This document shows, in pieces, positions 22,560 through 34,340 of a DNA stretch of 64,000 nucleotides. The stretch covers positions 7,378,001 to 7,442,000 of the forward strand of contig OX442322.1 in the NCBI GenBank assembly GCA_949358305.1, written 5' to 3'. How positions within the stretch are numbered: position 1 is the stretch's first letter; the number at the start of each line of letters is the position of its first letter. Source of the DNA: Strigamia acuminata (Eukaryota > Arthropoda > Chilopoda > Geophilomorpha > Linotaeniidae). The notes below the pieces were generated by a model that was given only the letters and a program-made list of their open reading frames with translations, was not told where the DNA came from and did not search any database. The position numbers and the translations under genes are program-made.

Positions 22560-23701
22560 TGCTAGGAATGATGGTGGCCAGTGTGGGGAGACCCGCAGCC
22601 CATCGCATCCTTGGGGAGACACCATATTGGTTTGTGGGATTAGAGAAACGTTTCAAACGGGACTTTAATCCTTGAAAACGTCATTGAGTTGGGGTGTCGA
22701 AGGTGATGGTGATTGACAGGGAGCTTGTTGACAGGAAAGTGGGAATCGCAGTGGTAGGGGGGGCAGACAAAACGGCCGCGCTTCTTCATATTCGTGATAT
22801 GGTAAATCGCGGCTGCCGCGCCAACCCATTTAACGGGTATGGCATAGCGCGGCGCCGCTAAGAGTAATTTCACGGGTATGACTTGGCGCTGTTGCCAGCA
22901 GAAACGCAACAAGTTGTTGGTGGGATGGAAGAAATAACCTCAGTCTTTTATTACCGGGTTCGGATTAGCAATCCTTGAAGTTCGCGTTTGTATTCAATCG
23001 ATATAGTTCAGAAAGATAATACTTTTGAAGAGTCTCGGCGATAAATATGAGGTTTGTGCGCCTAGCGCCACCTCGTGTCGGGTTTGAAAATCGGGTTTAT
23101 CTGCAATAAAGAAAGTTTTGTTTTTAATCTCGGTAACTTTGAGTCAGGACAATTTTAAGATAACTTATCTGACTCGGGTCTATATGTATAGTTGAGCGAC
23201 AGCTTGTGTTATTCACGAGAAGAGCGGTTTCTTGTTCGGGAGGCGAATGCTCTGTTGTTGATCGGGCGGTTACGTCCAGCGCGACTCGATGTGAGGCCGT
23301 TGGAGAATTGTGTCGACCTGTCAGACGGAGATATCGATTTAGATTCGTTGCAATTCATTAAAAGAGTGGTTCTAGTTTGGTACTCACCGGTGTTTTCGAG
23401 TGGATGGCTTGGTTTTGTGCCGGTGCGAAGCCACGTTGATGGCGAGGAGTCGGGTGCTGTTTTGGAGTCGCCATTGTGAGGCGTGGCTTGCAACGAACCT
23501 CGTTTTCGATTAGATGTTAGTTTCGGCTTAGGTGGAATTATTTCGACTTCGGTGTTTCGTGTTATATTTATCTGGATTCGTGATTTATTTCTTAGCTATT
23601 TCGTATGATTTGCGTTTAGGTCGTACTCTCTAAATTTGGTCGGAGTCACGTGACCTCGGCGATTTGTAGTTTTATTATGCTCGGGTCACAGTATACTGTG
23701 C
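22560..23701. other. GC-richer block, probably a mobile-element scrap
   Basis: Base composition differs sharply from the flanks. It contains two CGGGTATG(A/G) motifs near AACGGGTATGGC and TTCACGGGTATGAC, and several short frames without known domains. It ends abruptly at 23701, where the truncated copy of the 280-aa gene begins. It may be an LTR or other insert that broke that copy. Confidence 0.35.
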
Positions 23702-23911
23702 CACTCATTAGGAGAGAAAATTGTACTTCTGGTCAAGAAACATTATCAAGTGTTCTTTCTTCAGCACGTGGAGAAAGCAGTGGAGAAAAGTTATGCCACT
23801 TCAATTTACCAAGTGAAATTGATATTGCTAGGTGTAGCGTTGACATTGGTCTACCAAATCATTGATGAGATGCAGGAGGGAGCATTCGTGTGTCAATTAA
23901 TCCATGGATGA
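23702..23911 (+). pseudogene. Truncated duplicate of the 280-aa gene (3' end only)
   Basis: From 23702 the sequence repeats the parent gene from 21164, reading HSLGEKIVLLVKKHYQVFFL and continuing in frame to a TGA at 23909-23911. Divergence is modest (for example LILPG becomes LILLG and the polyalanine run is lost). The 5' part of the gene is absent. It is a partial DNA-level duplicate and probably not expressed. Confidence 0.75.
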
Positions 23912-24478
23912 GATACAAAAAAATAATTATATTAATTAATTTAAAATTAATTTAAAACTTTGAATGTTCACCACGTTTGATTTGGGCGCTAAATAGTAAA
24001 ACATCATTTGGTTACAAATTTGATTTTGTTTTTGTTTGGTTTACTCGGCATAATGAGACGTTCGTAAATTATGAGGAATTTTTCTCGGTCTTAGTTTTCT
24101 TTGTTTTCGCGCCCGCATCCGGTCGTCTAGAAAAATGATAAAATCAGTTAAAATCGAAAAAAAAGTCAATTAAATAAGAGAAAAAGTAAAAATAAAATTA
24201 GATTAAAATTGATCTAAAATCAAATAAAAATAAAAAACAATTTTTATCAAAAAAAATGATTATTTCCGTTTAAAATCCATTATTTTCCTCACAAATTAAT
24301 TATATTTGATCAAAAATTGATTATTTATATTAAAAATTGATTTTTTATATTAAAAATTGATTATTACTTATATTAAAAATCATCCCGTGAATCGTCCATC
24401 AGCTCCGGACCAAACTTCGAATCATCTGTCAAAATAATTCAAAAAAACAAAAAATACACAACAAAAAGTGAGCAAAAT
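23912..24478. other. AT-rich DNA with short tandem repeat
   Basis: A 17-20-bp unit containing TATTAAAAATTGATT repeats about four times at 24300-24385. No gene. Confidence 0.5.
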
Positions 24479-24719
24479 TCAAATCAATTTTTCTCGTGTT
24501 TCGACCTTTGGTGGTTCAATAGCGCGCACCAAGGCTCCAACTTCCAACTTTTTAATTCAAATCAATTTTTCTCGTGTTTTGACCTTTGGTGGTTCAATAG
24601 CGCGCACCAAGGCTCCAACTTCCAACCAAGGCTACAACTTCCAACTTTTTCCCGTTCGACTAGTAGGTTCAACGAGTCGTACAAGCAGACCCGAAAGCCG
24701 ACCGAACACACTCAGCACG
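24479..24719 (+). promoter_or_regulatory. Probable 5' exon with a 78-bp tandem duplication and splice donor
   Basis: Two nearly identical copies of a 78-bp block (ATCAATTTTTCTCGTG...GCTCCAACTTCC) lie in tandem at about 24479 and 24557, then a third short echo of GGCT-CAACTTCCAAC. The segment is GC-richer than its flanks, includes AACACACTCAGCACG and ends at a consensus GTAAGT donor at 24720. It fits a 5' untranslated exon feeding the zinc-finger exon 0.8 kb downstream; that link is inferred from the splice signals. Confidence 0.4.
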
Positions 24720-25528
24720 GTAAGTAAAAAACTTAAAATACGTAGCTAAATAACCTATAGTATAATCTATCCGTTAGTTTCTGAGAAAAAACTTCTTTGT
24801 GAAGTGACATCAAAAATTAAGAGTTGAAAGTACATTTTTTCCTCAATTCTAGAGGAACTTTGGGATTTTCTCATAAATCTTAAATTAGATAAAGATGAAT
24901 TGAGAAGACCTTGTGTTATCTGATTTTTTGTGTGAAATCCTAACCAACTAACAATACATTCAGTTTTCAACATGTTTAATGACATTTTTATTACTTTTTA
25001 CTTTTATTTATCGACTATTGCTGAATATTGTGGAAAAAAAAAATAAATAAATAAATTATAAAAAATAAAAATAAAACCCCAAAAAAATTCCGAATTTATT
25101 AAAAATCACTTTGAAAAAAATCCGTCAACACTGCTAACCCAATACCCAATACGCAGAACTGTGATAAATAAATAATTGATCAACACATCTAAGAATTGGA
25201 TCGATTCCAAAAATCACGTAACAATAGATTAAAAAATGGGGGTGATTAGAAAATTTGCTGATGCCATGAAAAACCAATCAGGTAATTGATCAAATTAATC
25301 GATTTATTGATTTTACTATGGCAGTATGTTTTATTCCAACTTACATTGAAATAGAACAGAATATTATTTGTTCTTGATCTAAGATGTTTCGGAAATATGG
25401 TGCTTACTCAAATAGAAATATTTGAGGTCTCCACACAGTCACAAGTTCAATGGTTTACATCAATGAATTTTTTTTTCAGCTGCCAATTGATTTTTTCTTC
25501 TTCTTCCACAAGGATACCGTTCACGACG

Positions 25529-25798
25529 ATGGAAAGGCCTAACACCCCCGAGTACAATTGCAACTTGTGTGCATACAAAACGAAAATCGTCCAAAGCTTG
25601 GCACGACACATGTTGACACACACTGGGGAAAAACCGTATAAGTGCCATTTGTGTACGTTTGCTACCGCTTATTATAACAGCCTCCAGGCTCATTTATTAA
25701 GACACACTGGAGAAAGACCATTCAAGTGTCATTTGTGTCAATATTGCTCAACGACTTCGTCGCACGTGAAACGTCATTTAAAGACACACACAGAATAA
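25529..25798 (+). CDS. Small C2H2 zinc-finger protein (three fingers, 89 aa)
   Basis: The exon follows a T-rich stretch ending in an AG acceptor at about 25479. The ATG at 25529 (MERPNTPEYNC) is chosen as start. Three classical C2H2 fingers: C11/C14/H27/H31, C39/C42/H55/H59 and C67/C70/H83/H87, joined by TGEKPY and TGERPF linkers. The protein stops four residues after the last His (KTHTE). A nuclear nucleic-acid-binding role follows from the fingers, but the target is unknown. At 89 aa it is short for a transcription factor and may be one exon product or a truncated copy of a larger gene. A plausible 5' exon lies at 24479-24719. Confidence 0.8.
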   Translation: MERPNTPEYNCNLCAYKTKIVQSLARHMLTHTGEKPYKCHLCTFATAYYNSLQAHLLRHTGERPFKCHLCQYCSTTSSHVKRHLKTHTE

Positions 25799-26299
25799 AG
25801 ACATCCAGAGTTCGTGCGAAGGGCGAGGCAGTGAGGCGGCATATTTCTAGGAGCGGCATATTTTTACTTGTTTCAATCATTTCTACACATTTTCGCTTGT
25901 GTTGGATGTTTTATCCACCCACATTCGCTCGTTTAGAATTATATTTTCCACATATATACACATATATATACATATATATATACTAGGGTTTCATTAAATG
26001 AGTGATTAGTTGATTACTTTGATTAGTTGATTATTTGATGTATCATGTGATTGGATTCAACCAATCCTGAGAATAATCATTTCATCAAATAAGCAACTAA
26101 TCAAGTAATCAAGTAATCATCCCAAACCATGATTTTCTGCTGACTTGGACCGATTATAAGTGCTCTCTCAACTCAAACCAACATGGGTGCCACACCAGCT
26201 TCAACTACACAAGGTGATTTAATTCATTGATTAATTTAGTTTTTGTTACTTATAGTGATTTAAATCATTGATTGATTTGTTTTTTTTGTTCGCAATAGA
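25799..26299. repeat. Spacer with TA/CA microsatellite and an inverted repeat
   Basis: An (AC)ATATATA-type microsatellite occupies about 25950-25985. Imperfect inverted arms (ATTAGTTGATTATTTGATG and its complement) lie at about 26020-26041 and 26092-26110. No gene. Confidence 0.6.
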
Positions 26300-26660
26300 T
26301 TGACGGAGTTCTTGCTGTGCACGAATTTCACGTTGGCCGGTGATCGAATAATTGCTTCCGTGCATATACGCTGTAGAAATTTAGCGGATTACATACGTAT
26401 AGCCGAATAAAAAGTGTATCGCTTCGACGTGTTGCGGGCCCACCAAAGACTCGCCGCACACATCGACGCATGGAATCGAAAACGATTGCCGTCAGCGGTT
26501 AATAAACGCGAACGGTTAGGCGGGCGGCGATGATTCAGGGACGTTCGATTTGCCGTCTGCGATGGAGCGCGGTTGTTTAACCAATCAACAGACTCCGCCG
26601 ACCGGTGCACAGTGGACAGAAACACCGACAGAAAGAGAGATTTCCACTTACCGAACATTT
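26300..26660. other. CpG-rich patch in AT-rich DNA
   Basis: GC- and CpG-rich island-like segment (many CG dinucleotides between 26310 and 26620). Open frames here have no recognisable domain. It may be a promoter or first-exon region for the FLAD1-like fragment 0.8 kb downstream, or an old mobile-element piece. The DNA from 26660 to 27460 is AT-rich and featureless. Confidence 0.3.
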
Positions 26661-27463
26661 AATTATTACTTTTGTTAAATTGGTAATTGGAGCAGTGAAT
26701 AACAAAAACTAATTTTTAAATTTAATAATTTCAATTGAAAGTTTTCCGTATGGTCTTTTAGAATGTTGTTGTTATAATTTTTTTTTTCTCATCATTATTT
26801 TTCACATAAGAATTAAGTTTTGGGAAATTCGAAGGGGAAAATATACTATACATGTTTGAAGGATTTTAGAAAGCTTTTTGATTTAAACAAATTTGAAGGA
26901 ATTACGAATTGTAACTAACAAAAAGAATACTAATTTTTCAACATCGTTTTGTTTTTTTTGAGGTTTTGACTTGGATATGCTCATAAAAGATTTTTTATTT
27001 ACAGACCTAGACCGTTATTATCTGTTACGAAAATTCTTTTATGGTACTTATTTATACACAGGTTTGTCATTTATGTAAGATTTATACGATTTTTTGTAGT
27101 ATAAAATTTGAACTACAGTCAAGTTTTATTATGGATTCAAACAAGTGAATTTAAGCGTCTCCCTTTTTTATGCAATAAAATTAATATCCAGTTGTACAAT
27201 TCCAGTATTTTTTATTTATTTCTGTTAAAATTCTGATGATTGGGGCAATAAAAGGAATGACTAGGCTGAAAGTAAAAAGTGGCTAAATTATAGTCTCAAA
27301 AAGCCGCGTTACGACATTGAATGATGTAAATTCAACAAAAAAAGTGAAAATATGGACGATCACCACAGAATGGCGCCCAAAGATAGGATTTAGTAGATTT
27401 TTTAATATTTCTATTCGTCTGAATAAAAAATTAATGCTTTATCTCATCGCATGGTTTGAAACC

Positions 27464-27687
27464 ATGAGTACAGATGCAAATTCTAATTTAACGATACCAA
27501 ATGCTGGCATTATTAGTAAGTATTTTTAAATTAAATACCCACATCAAATCGCTTACTTTTAATTTTATTTTTAATAAAAAATTTATTTTTAGTCATAGGG
27601 AACGAAATAATTAAAGGACCAGTGCCTGACTCAAATTCGAACTTTTTGTGCAATAAATTATATCGATTAGGGGTTCGTGTAGAACGG
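27464..27687 (+). CDS. FAD synthase (FLAD1)-like, first two exons only
   Basis: Exon 1 runs from the ATG at 27464 to 27515 (GTAAGT donor) and exon 2 from 27593 (TTTTTAG acceptor) to 27687 (GTAAGT donor). They join in frame with a 77-bp intron. The product reads NAGIIIIGNEIIKG, then DSNSNFLCNKLYRLGVRVER, which matches the start of the MoCF-biosynthesis (molybdopterin-binding) domain at the N terminus of animal FAD synthase: GDEILKG, DTNS and LGVxVxRV type motifs. Asn replaces the usual Asp in GDE. Later motifs such as GGIGPTxDD are not visible in the next 1.6 kb. Either intron 2 is very long or this is a truncated copy. Confidence 0.6.
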
Positions 27688-29396
27688 GTAAGTTCCAAAA
27701 AAGTCAATTATTTATTTTCAAAGTATTCTTGACAGAATTTTCTTTCATGTGTTAAGTAGAAAATTTCGTTATTGTTTTGGGTTTTATATGTGGGTATGTA
27801 TTATTTTTCGGTGTTTTAATTCTTTATTTTCGTGTTTTTATTTCATTACCGTATATTATGAATTATGAGTTTGAAATTTGTTTTATTTTATTTCGTTTTA
27901 ATAATAATAATTAAGTGAAGTTTATTTTAGAATATTTTGTTTTCTTTTAAACACATAAAATAAATGAATATAATTTTTGTTTGGTTTTGGTTTTTACACT
28001 AGGTAGGGGTATAGATAATTTACAGAAAAATAAAGTCATATTTTGACTCTTAAATAAAAATAACCATTGCCAACCATTGCCTAGCAACTAACGGTACACA
28101 AACAAAAGATAATTCAAACATAACATACAGTATGTTAATTAAATAACACCAGTTTCAAGTACATAAAAAACTTAAACACAAAGTACAAACAAGTTTTTGG
28201 TCTGAACTTGTTGCGAATGAGAGAAGGAAAATTAGAATAATTTAGATGTATTCGAATTTTTTTTACTTTATAAATAAGAGAGGAAAAAGATGGTTAAAAT
28301 ACTTACAAGGTTTTAATCTGCATGAAGTTTGTACGAGACAAGAAGATCTGAGACTGCATCGGTTGTCAAGTTTAGCTTGGTTTGAATAGACCTAAAATAA
28401 GTTTAGCTTTTTAATACAATTGTTCGAGGGTAAAGAGATTAATAACACGTATCTGATCGACTTGAGTTGTCCAAGCAAGATAATCGGGTCGGAGATGCAA
28501 TTCAATTCGAGTTTAGGTTTTTTATGCACTTAAATAAGAATACCAAGTATCAGTAAGCTGGAAGTGTGAAGTTGCAGGAGTTTCGGGTCGTCTGTAATTT
28601 CTAACTGCCCTTTTTTTCCGCTCTAATGCGAGGTACGCATTTAGTTGTCGAGTTGGGTGTGACACCCAACTCGTGACACCCAACTCGAACCTATCACATT
28701 TGATGTTGACTGAAAAAGAGAAGATTTATATTTAAGAGAATTATTTATCATTGTTTTTCTTGTATAATTATTTATTTATCATTTAAATTTTTACCTTGAG
28801 AGGTTTATTTGATGTGCAATCCAGAAAACGAATCAGGTGCGGAGCACCGAAATGGTCATAAAGAAAGAGTTAATGCTGGGCTAAACATCGCTGCATGGAT
28901 TTGACAGAGTGGGTTTAAAGATACCTTACATTAAATATTGTTCCCGAAACCATGAGAAGCCTGAAAGATGGGTGGAAAAGCGATATGGATTGAAAGACGT
29001 AAACATACCGTAGTCAGCCATTTTACGAGTGCGAGTCAAATGGAGAAAAATTAATTTTTTTGATGTCTAAACCGACGGGTACTTTGCTGGCGTCATTGCT
29101 CGTCGATTTGCTGGTGGAGTGAGTGCAAAATTGTCCGGAATTGATCGCATTGCTTGGCTAATACCTTCCACCTGTTATAAAAATTGAAATTTTGAGTTAA
29201 AAAGAATTATTCCGTATTAATACGTTGGCGGTGGTTCAAAAGTGATGATAAACAAAATCCAATAAACCTGGATAGTCGTCAGCAAAATTATGATTTATAC
29301 TACACAATTAGGAAAGGCTATGACGTCATTACATCACAATTTCAATCTAACAGTAAAAGCCAACAACAGATGACACTATTAACAAAATGGCTCCCG
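27688..29396. other. AT-rich DNA with dispersed repeat and a hairpin
   Basis: 27810-28005 is the second copy of the dispersed repeat at 16392-16574. A perfect hairpin CGAGTTGGGTG/CACCCAACTCG lies at 28649-28673, with an extra direct copy of the right arm ending at about 28687. The stretch 28830-29160 is GC-richer, with broken frames of no recognised family. Confidence 0.5.
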
Positions 29397-30890
29397 ATGG
29401 AGACCACATTGTCGATCGCCCTTGACACCCTTTCCAGAGCCACGAGCCAAAATCCCGGATGAACATCTGAAAGGATGAGAAATGGAGAGAGGATTCTATT
29501 CCGTCTTACTGGTTCGTTCGCCCTCGTTTTACAAACAAAATTAATTCCCACCAAGCCCGATTTGATTCCCAATTTTTATCCAACTAAATCGCACATCCCG
29601 GCACGATAATTTTAAATTTTCCTTATTTTTAGGCCTTTTTTTCCAAGCACAAAATCGACGTAAATGCGCAGTCGCAAGCTGTGATATACTTTAAAAATGG
29701 AGTGGATCGTTACTGGCGACGAACAGCGCCCAAGTAAACACGAATTATTAATTTAAATAAAAATAAAAAAAAATTTAAATTTTTTTTTTTGACATTTTTT
29801 TTGAAAAAATTTGCAAATTTTACAGCGCGATATCGGAAGAAGAGAAAATGAATTTGATGAAGCTTCTCTTGCAAAATTTTAACGAACCAGTGAACCAAAT
29901 CGCCACGCAACTTGCCGTTTTGATCTCTAAACTCGCGAGATTCGATTGCCCACGCGAATGGCCTGAAATATTTCCTGCACTGTTGATCGTTGTGAAATCT
30001 GAACAGGAACTGTCCCAACATCGTTCCCTGTTGTCACTTCATTACGTTATTAAATCTCTGTCTTCCAAACGACTCGCAGGAGATCGGCGCATTTTTCAAG
30101 AATTTACAGGAAGTATTTTAAATTTTATATTAAATCTTTATAACACGTACACAGAGAGTTTCCTCGGCGCCGCCGATTCGATCGCGAATTTGGAAAAGGG
30201 ATTTCTCGCTTTGAAAATCGCCTGTAAATTGGTTGTTCACGGCTAGCCGCACAAGGTTGAGGAAGCTGTGGCTTTTATTAATTCCGTTTTTGTTCGGGTT
30301 AAAAACTATTCTCAATTGCCGTAAGTTCGTTATAATCGCCTTTTTTTCGTGGGTTTTATAATTTTATTCACTTTTAGATTTGTTATTGTTTAACCAGTGG
30401 TAAATTTCGCCTTGTTTGAACTTTTTTCGTGTTGAATTAATAATTTATCGGATAATATAATTGATGGACGTATTGGAGAACCACCCATTTTCATACGTGC
30501 CATTCATTAAGTCGTCGCTGGAGTTGTATGTCAATTGTCTCTTCACCAACGAAGGCAAAATTAAACTGTTTGAGCGAATTACGATTCATTGCTTGAATTT
30601 AATCAAAGGCATTGTGTTGTGCGCCGAGTATCGGCCACCGAAAGATGTCACCGGTGCATTTTAACGTTATTTTTCTTTTATTTCTTGTTTGTTAGCTAAT
30701 TTTCGTTGTTTTTTGTTTGCAGAAACTAAAGAGAACCGGCGACACTAGAAGCTTATCGAATTATTTGCGAGTTTTTTACACCTTAAGTTTTAACGGAAAT
30801 ATCTCGACAACTTATATCTCTGCATTTTCTTCTGACTTAAGATGATTTATGTGCCTGGGAAACGATCCGGAAGGATTCGGTAGATTAGTT
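29397..30890 (+). pseudogene. IPO11: Importin-11-like pseudogene, N-terminal part, introns retained
   Basis: Importin-11 is a beta-karyopherin that carries cargo into the nucleus. Translated pieces follow the family order: METTLS...RATSQ at 29397; EHLKG...GFYSVLL at 29482-29511 after a frame change; QAVIYFKNGVDRYWRRTAPK in an exon ending at 29733; ISEEEKMNL...LARFDCPREWPE in the next exon (29826-30320); LENHPFSYVPFI near 30466; and VLTEISRQLISLHFLLT from 30787, then WE..DPEGF after another shift. Splice signals are intact (GTAAAC 29734/TACAG 29825; GTAAGT 30321), so this is a DNA-level copy rather than a retrocopy. Disablements: frameshifts near 29460 and 30850, and in-frame stops at 30244-30246 and after HFLLT. 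A badly assembled active gene is the alternative. Confidence 0.75.
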
Positions 30891-31052
30891 TGTTGAGTTT
30901 TTTGTTTTTTTTATACTGGAATTTTGGTTCTTTTAGCTGCGGATGAAGCTGGGTACGTAAAATCTTGGTAACATTGTGGTAAATTGTGGTAAACTAACAA
31001 TACCTAGTGTTTTAATTATTTACATTAAAAAAATTGAATCCGATATTTTTTT

Positions 31053-31319
31053 ATGACCTTGCCAGCCACCAACGAAAGCGAAATTGATTATGGTATTTAT
31101 TATATAATTTGTTTCAGTTTTTGCTCTTTTTATTTTTATTTAGGTAAAGGTGATGTTTTGGACTCCATTGGCGACGTAGGAGCCGTTATGAATAACATGG
31201 TATTGGGTGCAGCTGGAATGGGTAATAAATCTATGTGTTTAGGATCTCCAGGACAACAAGCGAAAACCCAGGGGTTGAGTGCCAAGGAAGATGATACTAT
31301 TATATTCGTCTGTAAATAA
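31053..31319 (+). CDS. Possible two-exon small ORF, unrecognised
   Basis: 31053-31092 and 31144-31319 join in frame across a 51-bp intron (GTATTT donor, TTTAG acceptor) to give 71 codons including NESEIDYGKGDVLDSIGDVG and NNMVLGAAGMGNKS and ending DDTIIFVCK. Exon 1 may instead begin at an acceptor at 31065 as part of a longer gene. It lies between the two importin-11 fragments but does not resemble importin-11 to me. Confidence 0.35.
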   Translation: MTLPATNESEIDYGIYYIICFSFCSFYFYLGKGDVLDSIGDVGAVMNNMVLGAAGMGNKSMCLGSPGQQAKTQGLSAKEDDTIIFVCK

Positions 31320-31341
31320 ATAAATAAAGGTTTTTAAATTA

Positions 31342-31560
31342 AATCTCAGCTTCTGACCACTCATTAAAGCCCAGTGTTGGTGTAATGTTTCCAACGCGAT
31401 GAACAATTCCTTCCTGCTTGACATTATTCTGAACGCCCCCATCAAGAATCGTTCTACGCGTGGCAAGCTGTTATATACTTTTTAAAAACAGCGTGGATTG
31501 TTATTGGCGACGAACAGCGCCCAAGTAAACACGAATTATGAATTTAAATAAACAAAAAAA
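31342..31560 (+). pseudogene. IPO11: Second importin-11-like fragment
   Basis: Repeats the exon ending YWRRTAPK and the beginning of the following intron (GTAAACACGAATTAT) found at 29690-29760. Here the exon reads KNSVDCYWRRTAPK, preceded by degraded but alignable upstream sequence (HSLKPS, NSFLLDIILN in different frames). The copied intron shows DNA-level duplication. Only this exon region is present. Confidence 0.7.
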
Positions 31561-34340
31561 ATTTATTTTTATTTATTGATTTATTGATTCAGTTTATTAA
31601 TTCATTTTATCATTTAAAGATTTGAATGATTGATTGATTTATTAATTTATTGATTTTTATTTGTGTGTTCATGGTTTTAATTTATTTAACTTGACATTAA
31701 TAATAATTATGCCAGATTAAAACTTTGAACGCATCTGTATAAATGATTTAGAATAAATCATTGTTTTCAGGGGAGCATAAATAAATGCATGTATAAAATA
31801 TGCAAGCATTTTTTGCATAAAAATGAAAGATTTTTGTCCATTAAAGATCATCTATAAATTACGTAACACTCCGGAGGAGATTCGCCACTGTGTGTTAAAT
31901 TTTGTTTTCTTTCTTTACTCACTTTCAACTTGTGGCCACAAACTTTAAATAAAAACTCCAAATCACATTTTGTATTTATAAATTCCAGTTCAATTTTCTT
32001 TGCATTCTGTGCAAAAATAGAGCAACATTCCACGCTTCCGTCGTGCTGACGCATTCGTCCAAAAGGGAATTTGCTGAAGGGAATTCGGTATAAATGGCTG
32101 TGGAAATGGAATCTACTCAAACAACTAACTTAATGCCCTTTTACAACGACCACCCTGCATCAGTTTTGAAAACGAGAGAAAGAAATGAGGAAAAAAAGAG
32201 GAAAAAGTTGAGGAAAGCTGGCCACTAGGTGGCGTCCTTCCTCGTCAACAATTGGAACTACAAGAATGCGGAAATCACAGAGCAACACATTCTGTTGTCC
32301 TGTGATTTTCCACATTAAATTAAATTAAATTACAAACAAATCTTAAACAAGAATCGTTGCCGAGCAACCGGCAGGAGTGGAGACAAAGCCTTTATTAAAA
32401 GCTCTCCAAAATGGTCACTGTACAATGTCAATTCACACAAATAATAGATTCACTTGCCAAACACAAATATAAGGCAAAATAAATCCTAACTCATATGCTA
32501 CAAACGCCAAAAAAAAAGAAATGCAAACCGATTTATTCAAATACAAAGGCAGCACAAAGTGAGCAGACGCTTTCCTCTTGAGAAAAATACCAAAAAAATA
32601 ATTAAATAACGACATTGGATCGCATCTTTCAGCAAAGGGATCACACAAACTAAATCAGTAGTGAAAAACGACTCAAAACACATAAGCGGGGCCGTCCGGC
32701 CGTCGGGTTCATTAAGCCACGAAAGCGGAGCTTAGTGCGACGAGTCCCGTAACCGGCGTATCCAAACGAACCAAATGAAATTAACAACGGCTGATCAGGG
32801 AATAGAAACGCTCATAACACGTGGAAAATTAATGTCTAAATTTCCTGTTTAAAGCAAACACAAAGAGCAGAGAAGCGATCGCTAACACAGAGGTCACGCC
32901 CCAACATGGTGGTTCGAGAGTGCAGCAATCGCCGCAAACGAGCTGTCCGCGACGATTACGTCTCGAAGGACAGGGACAACCGATCTGAGAGTGACAGGAG
33001 ATGAAGCCCCGACCCCAATAACCCTTTGCCCACGATCAAACAGGTACTCCACCGGCCAGGGATCGAGTTGACCGACCCGAAACGCCCCAATAACGGCAAT
33101 ATTTCAAAACTGCAACCTATAAGCCGGACCATACTCGCGAGTACGACGAAAAAAAACTGGTGAAACAAGCACGGTAAACAAGAAATAAAACACTCATAAC
33201 AACGTACATAAATCTTCTCCCATCTCAAACGCATTACGTGACCGACTGCTACGAACTGAGCGGACAACTGGAAAATACAGCACGCGCCCGTTGCAACAAG
33301 CAATGGAGAAGGTCAAACTTCCATTCCAGTTGAATGACTGCAGCAACAGCTGTGTAGCGAGAAAACGACGTGACCTGTGAGCAAGAGGAAATCATCTCTC
33401 CCTTGATTCTATTTTCATTTATTCGTGAGAGTTTCGCAGCAATGCTCAAAATACTGTCAAACAAAAATTTAGAACTTTTGGACAGACGTTTCCACAGGCT
33501 ATGAAAATTAAAGAAAATGATAACACTTACTTTTTTTGCTTGGGTGTTGAAGTTTTCTTCAGCAATAACAATCATTATACCAGTAAGTGAACAAAACAAA
33601 CCTGTACACATCATATTGGTTGAATATCACTGTACGAAACGATATTTTTACAACAAAACGAAGAATTTTTGGAGTTTTATAATGATTTCCACGAATCATG
33701 AAATAAAATTTTTTTGTTTATAACTTTAATGCTAAAGTCTACATTCTTCTAATTTTTTTGCAGAAACGTTTCACAAAATAAAGTACATTGTCTCACTAGA
33801 GACAATGTTAATAAAAGGTGGGTGCAAATTCTTTTTATTTCATTTTTTTTATTTTTTTTGTTGTAAGTTTATTTGGATATTAGATTATTAGATTATTTTA
33901 ATTCTATTTGCAAAGAAAAATAAAACTAATTTTAAATAAAAAAAGTCAATTGAGTGTGTTTCCACGGCCCCAGTTGTGATTCGTGGAAGGTAGGACCCCC
34001 TTTATGCTTTTTAATGAATTAAATTAAAGGATTTACGCCAGTTTTGTTTATCTGAATTTTAAAGTTAACGTTTTAACGTAAATCTTATTATATGAATTTA
34101 TTCTAAATTAAAAAAATAAATTAATTTTATTTATTTGGTATTTTTTCGGATTTTCATATATTTTTTTGTAAGTTGTATGTATTTAAAAAAATAAGTCTAA
34201 TTTAAAGAAAAAAAGGTGAAATTATTGATAATACAGCTTTAGGTTCATGAAAACAGCTGATTTTTTTGTCACGTGTTTAGGCAATCGGAAGATTATTATT
34301 CATCTCTGAATTTAACGAAATAATCAATGAAAAATCAACG
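31561..34340. other. Long AT-rich intergenic stretch
   Basis: No convincing gene. Notable small structures: an imperfect hairpin at about 32268-32312 (GGAAATCACAG/CTGTGATTTTCC), and a perfect one at 33785-33808 (ACATTGTCTC/GAGACAATGT) just before AATAAAAGG. The interval 32400-33420 is richer in GC and could be mobile-element derived, but no LTR pair or domain is visible. Confidence 0.4.

Noticed and set aside
28830-29160. Degraded coding region left of the importin-11 fragment
   Set aside because: Several frames with stops. I could not match any to a family, and splice signals are not convincing.
32400-33420. Solo LTR or other retroelement remnant
   Set aside because: Composition differs from flanks, but no TG...CA ends, purine tract, primer site or partner repeat could be found.
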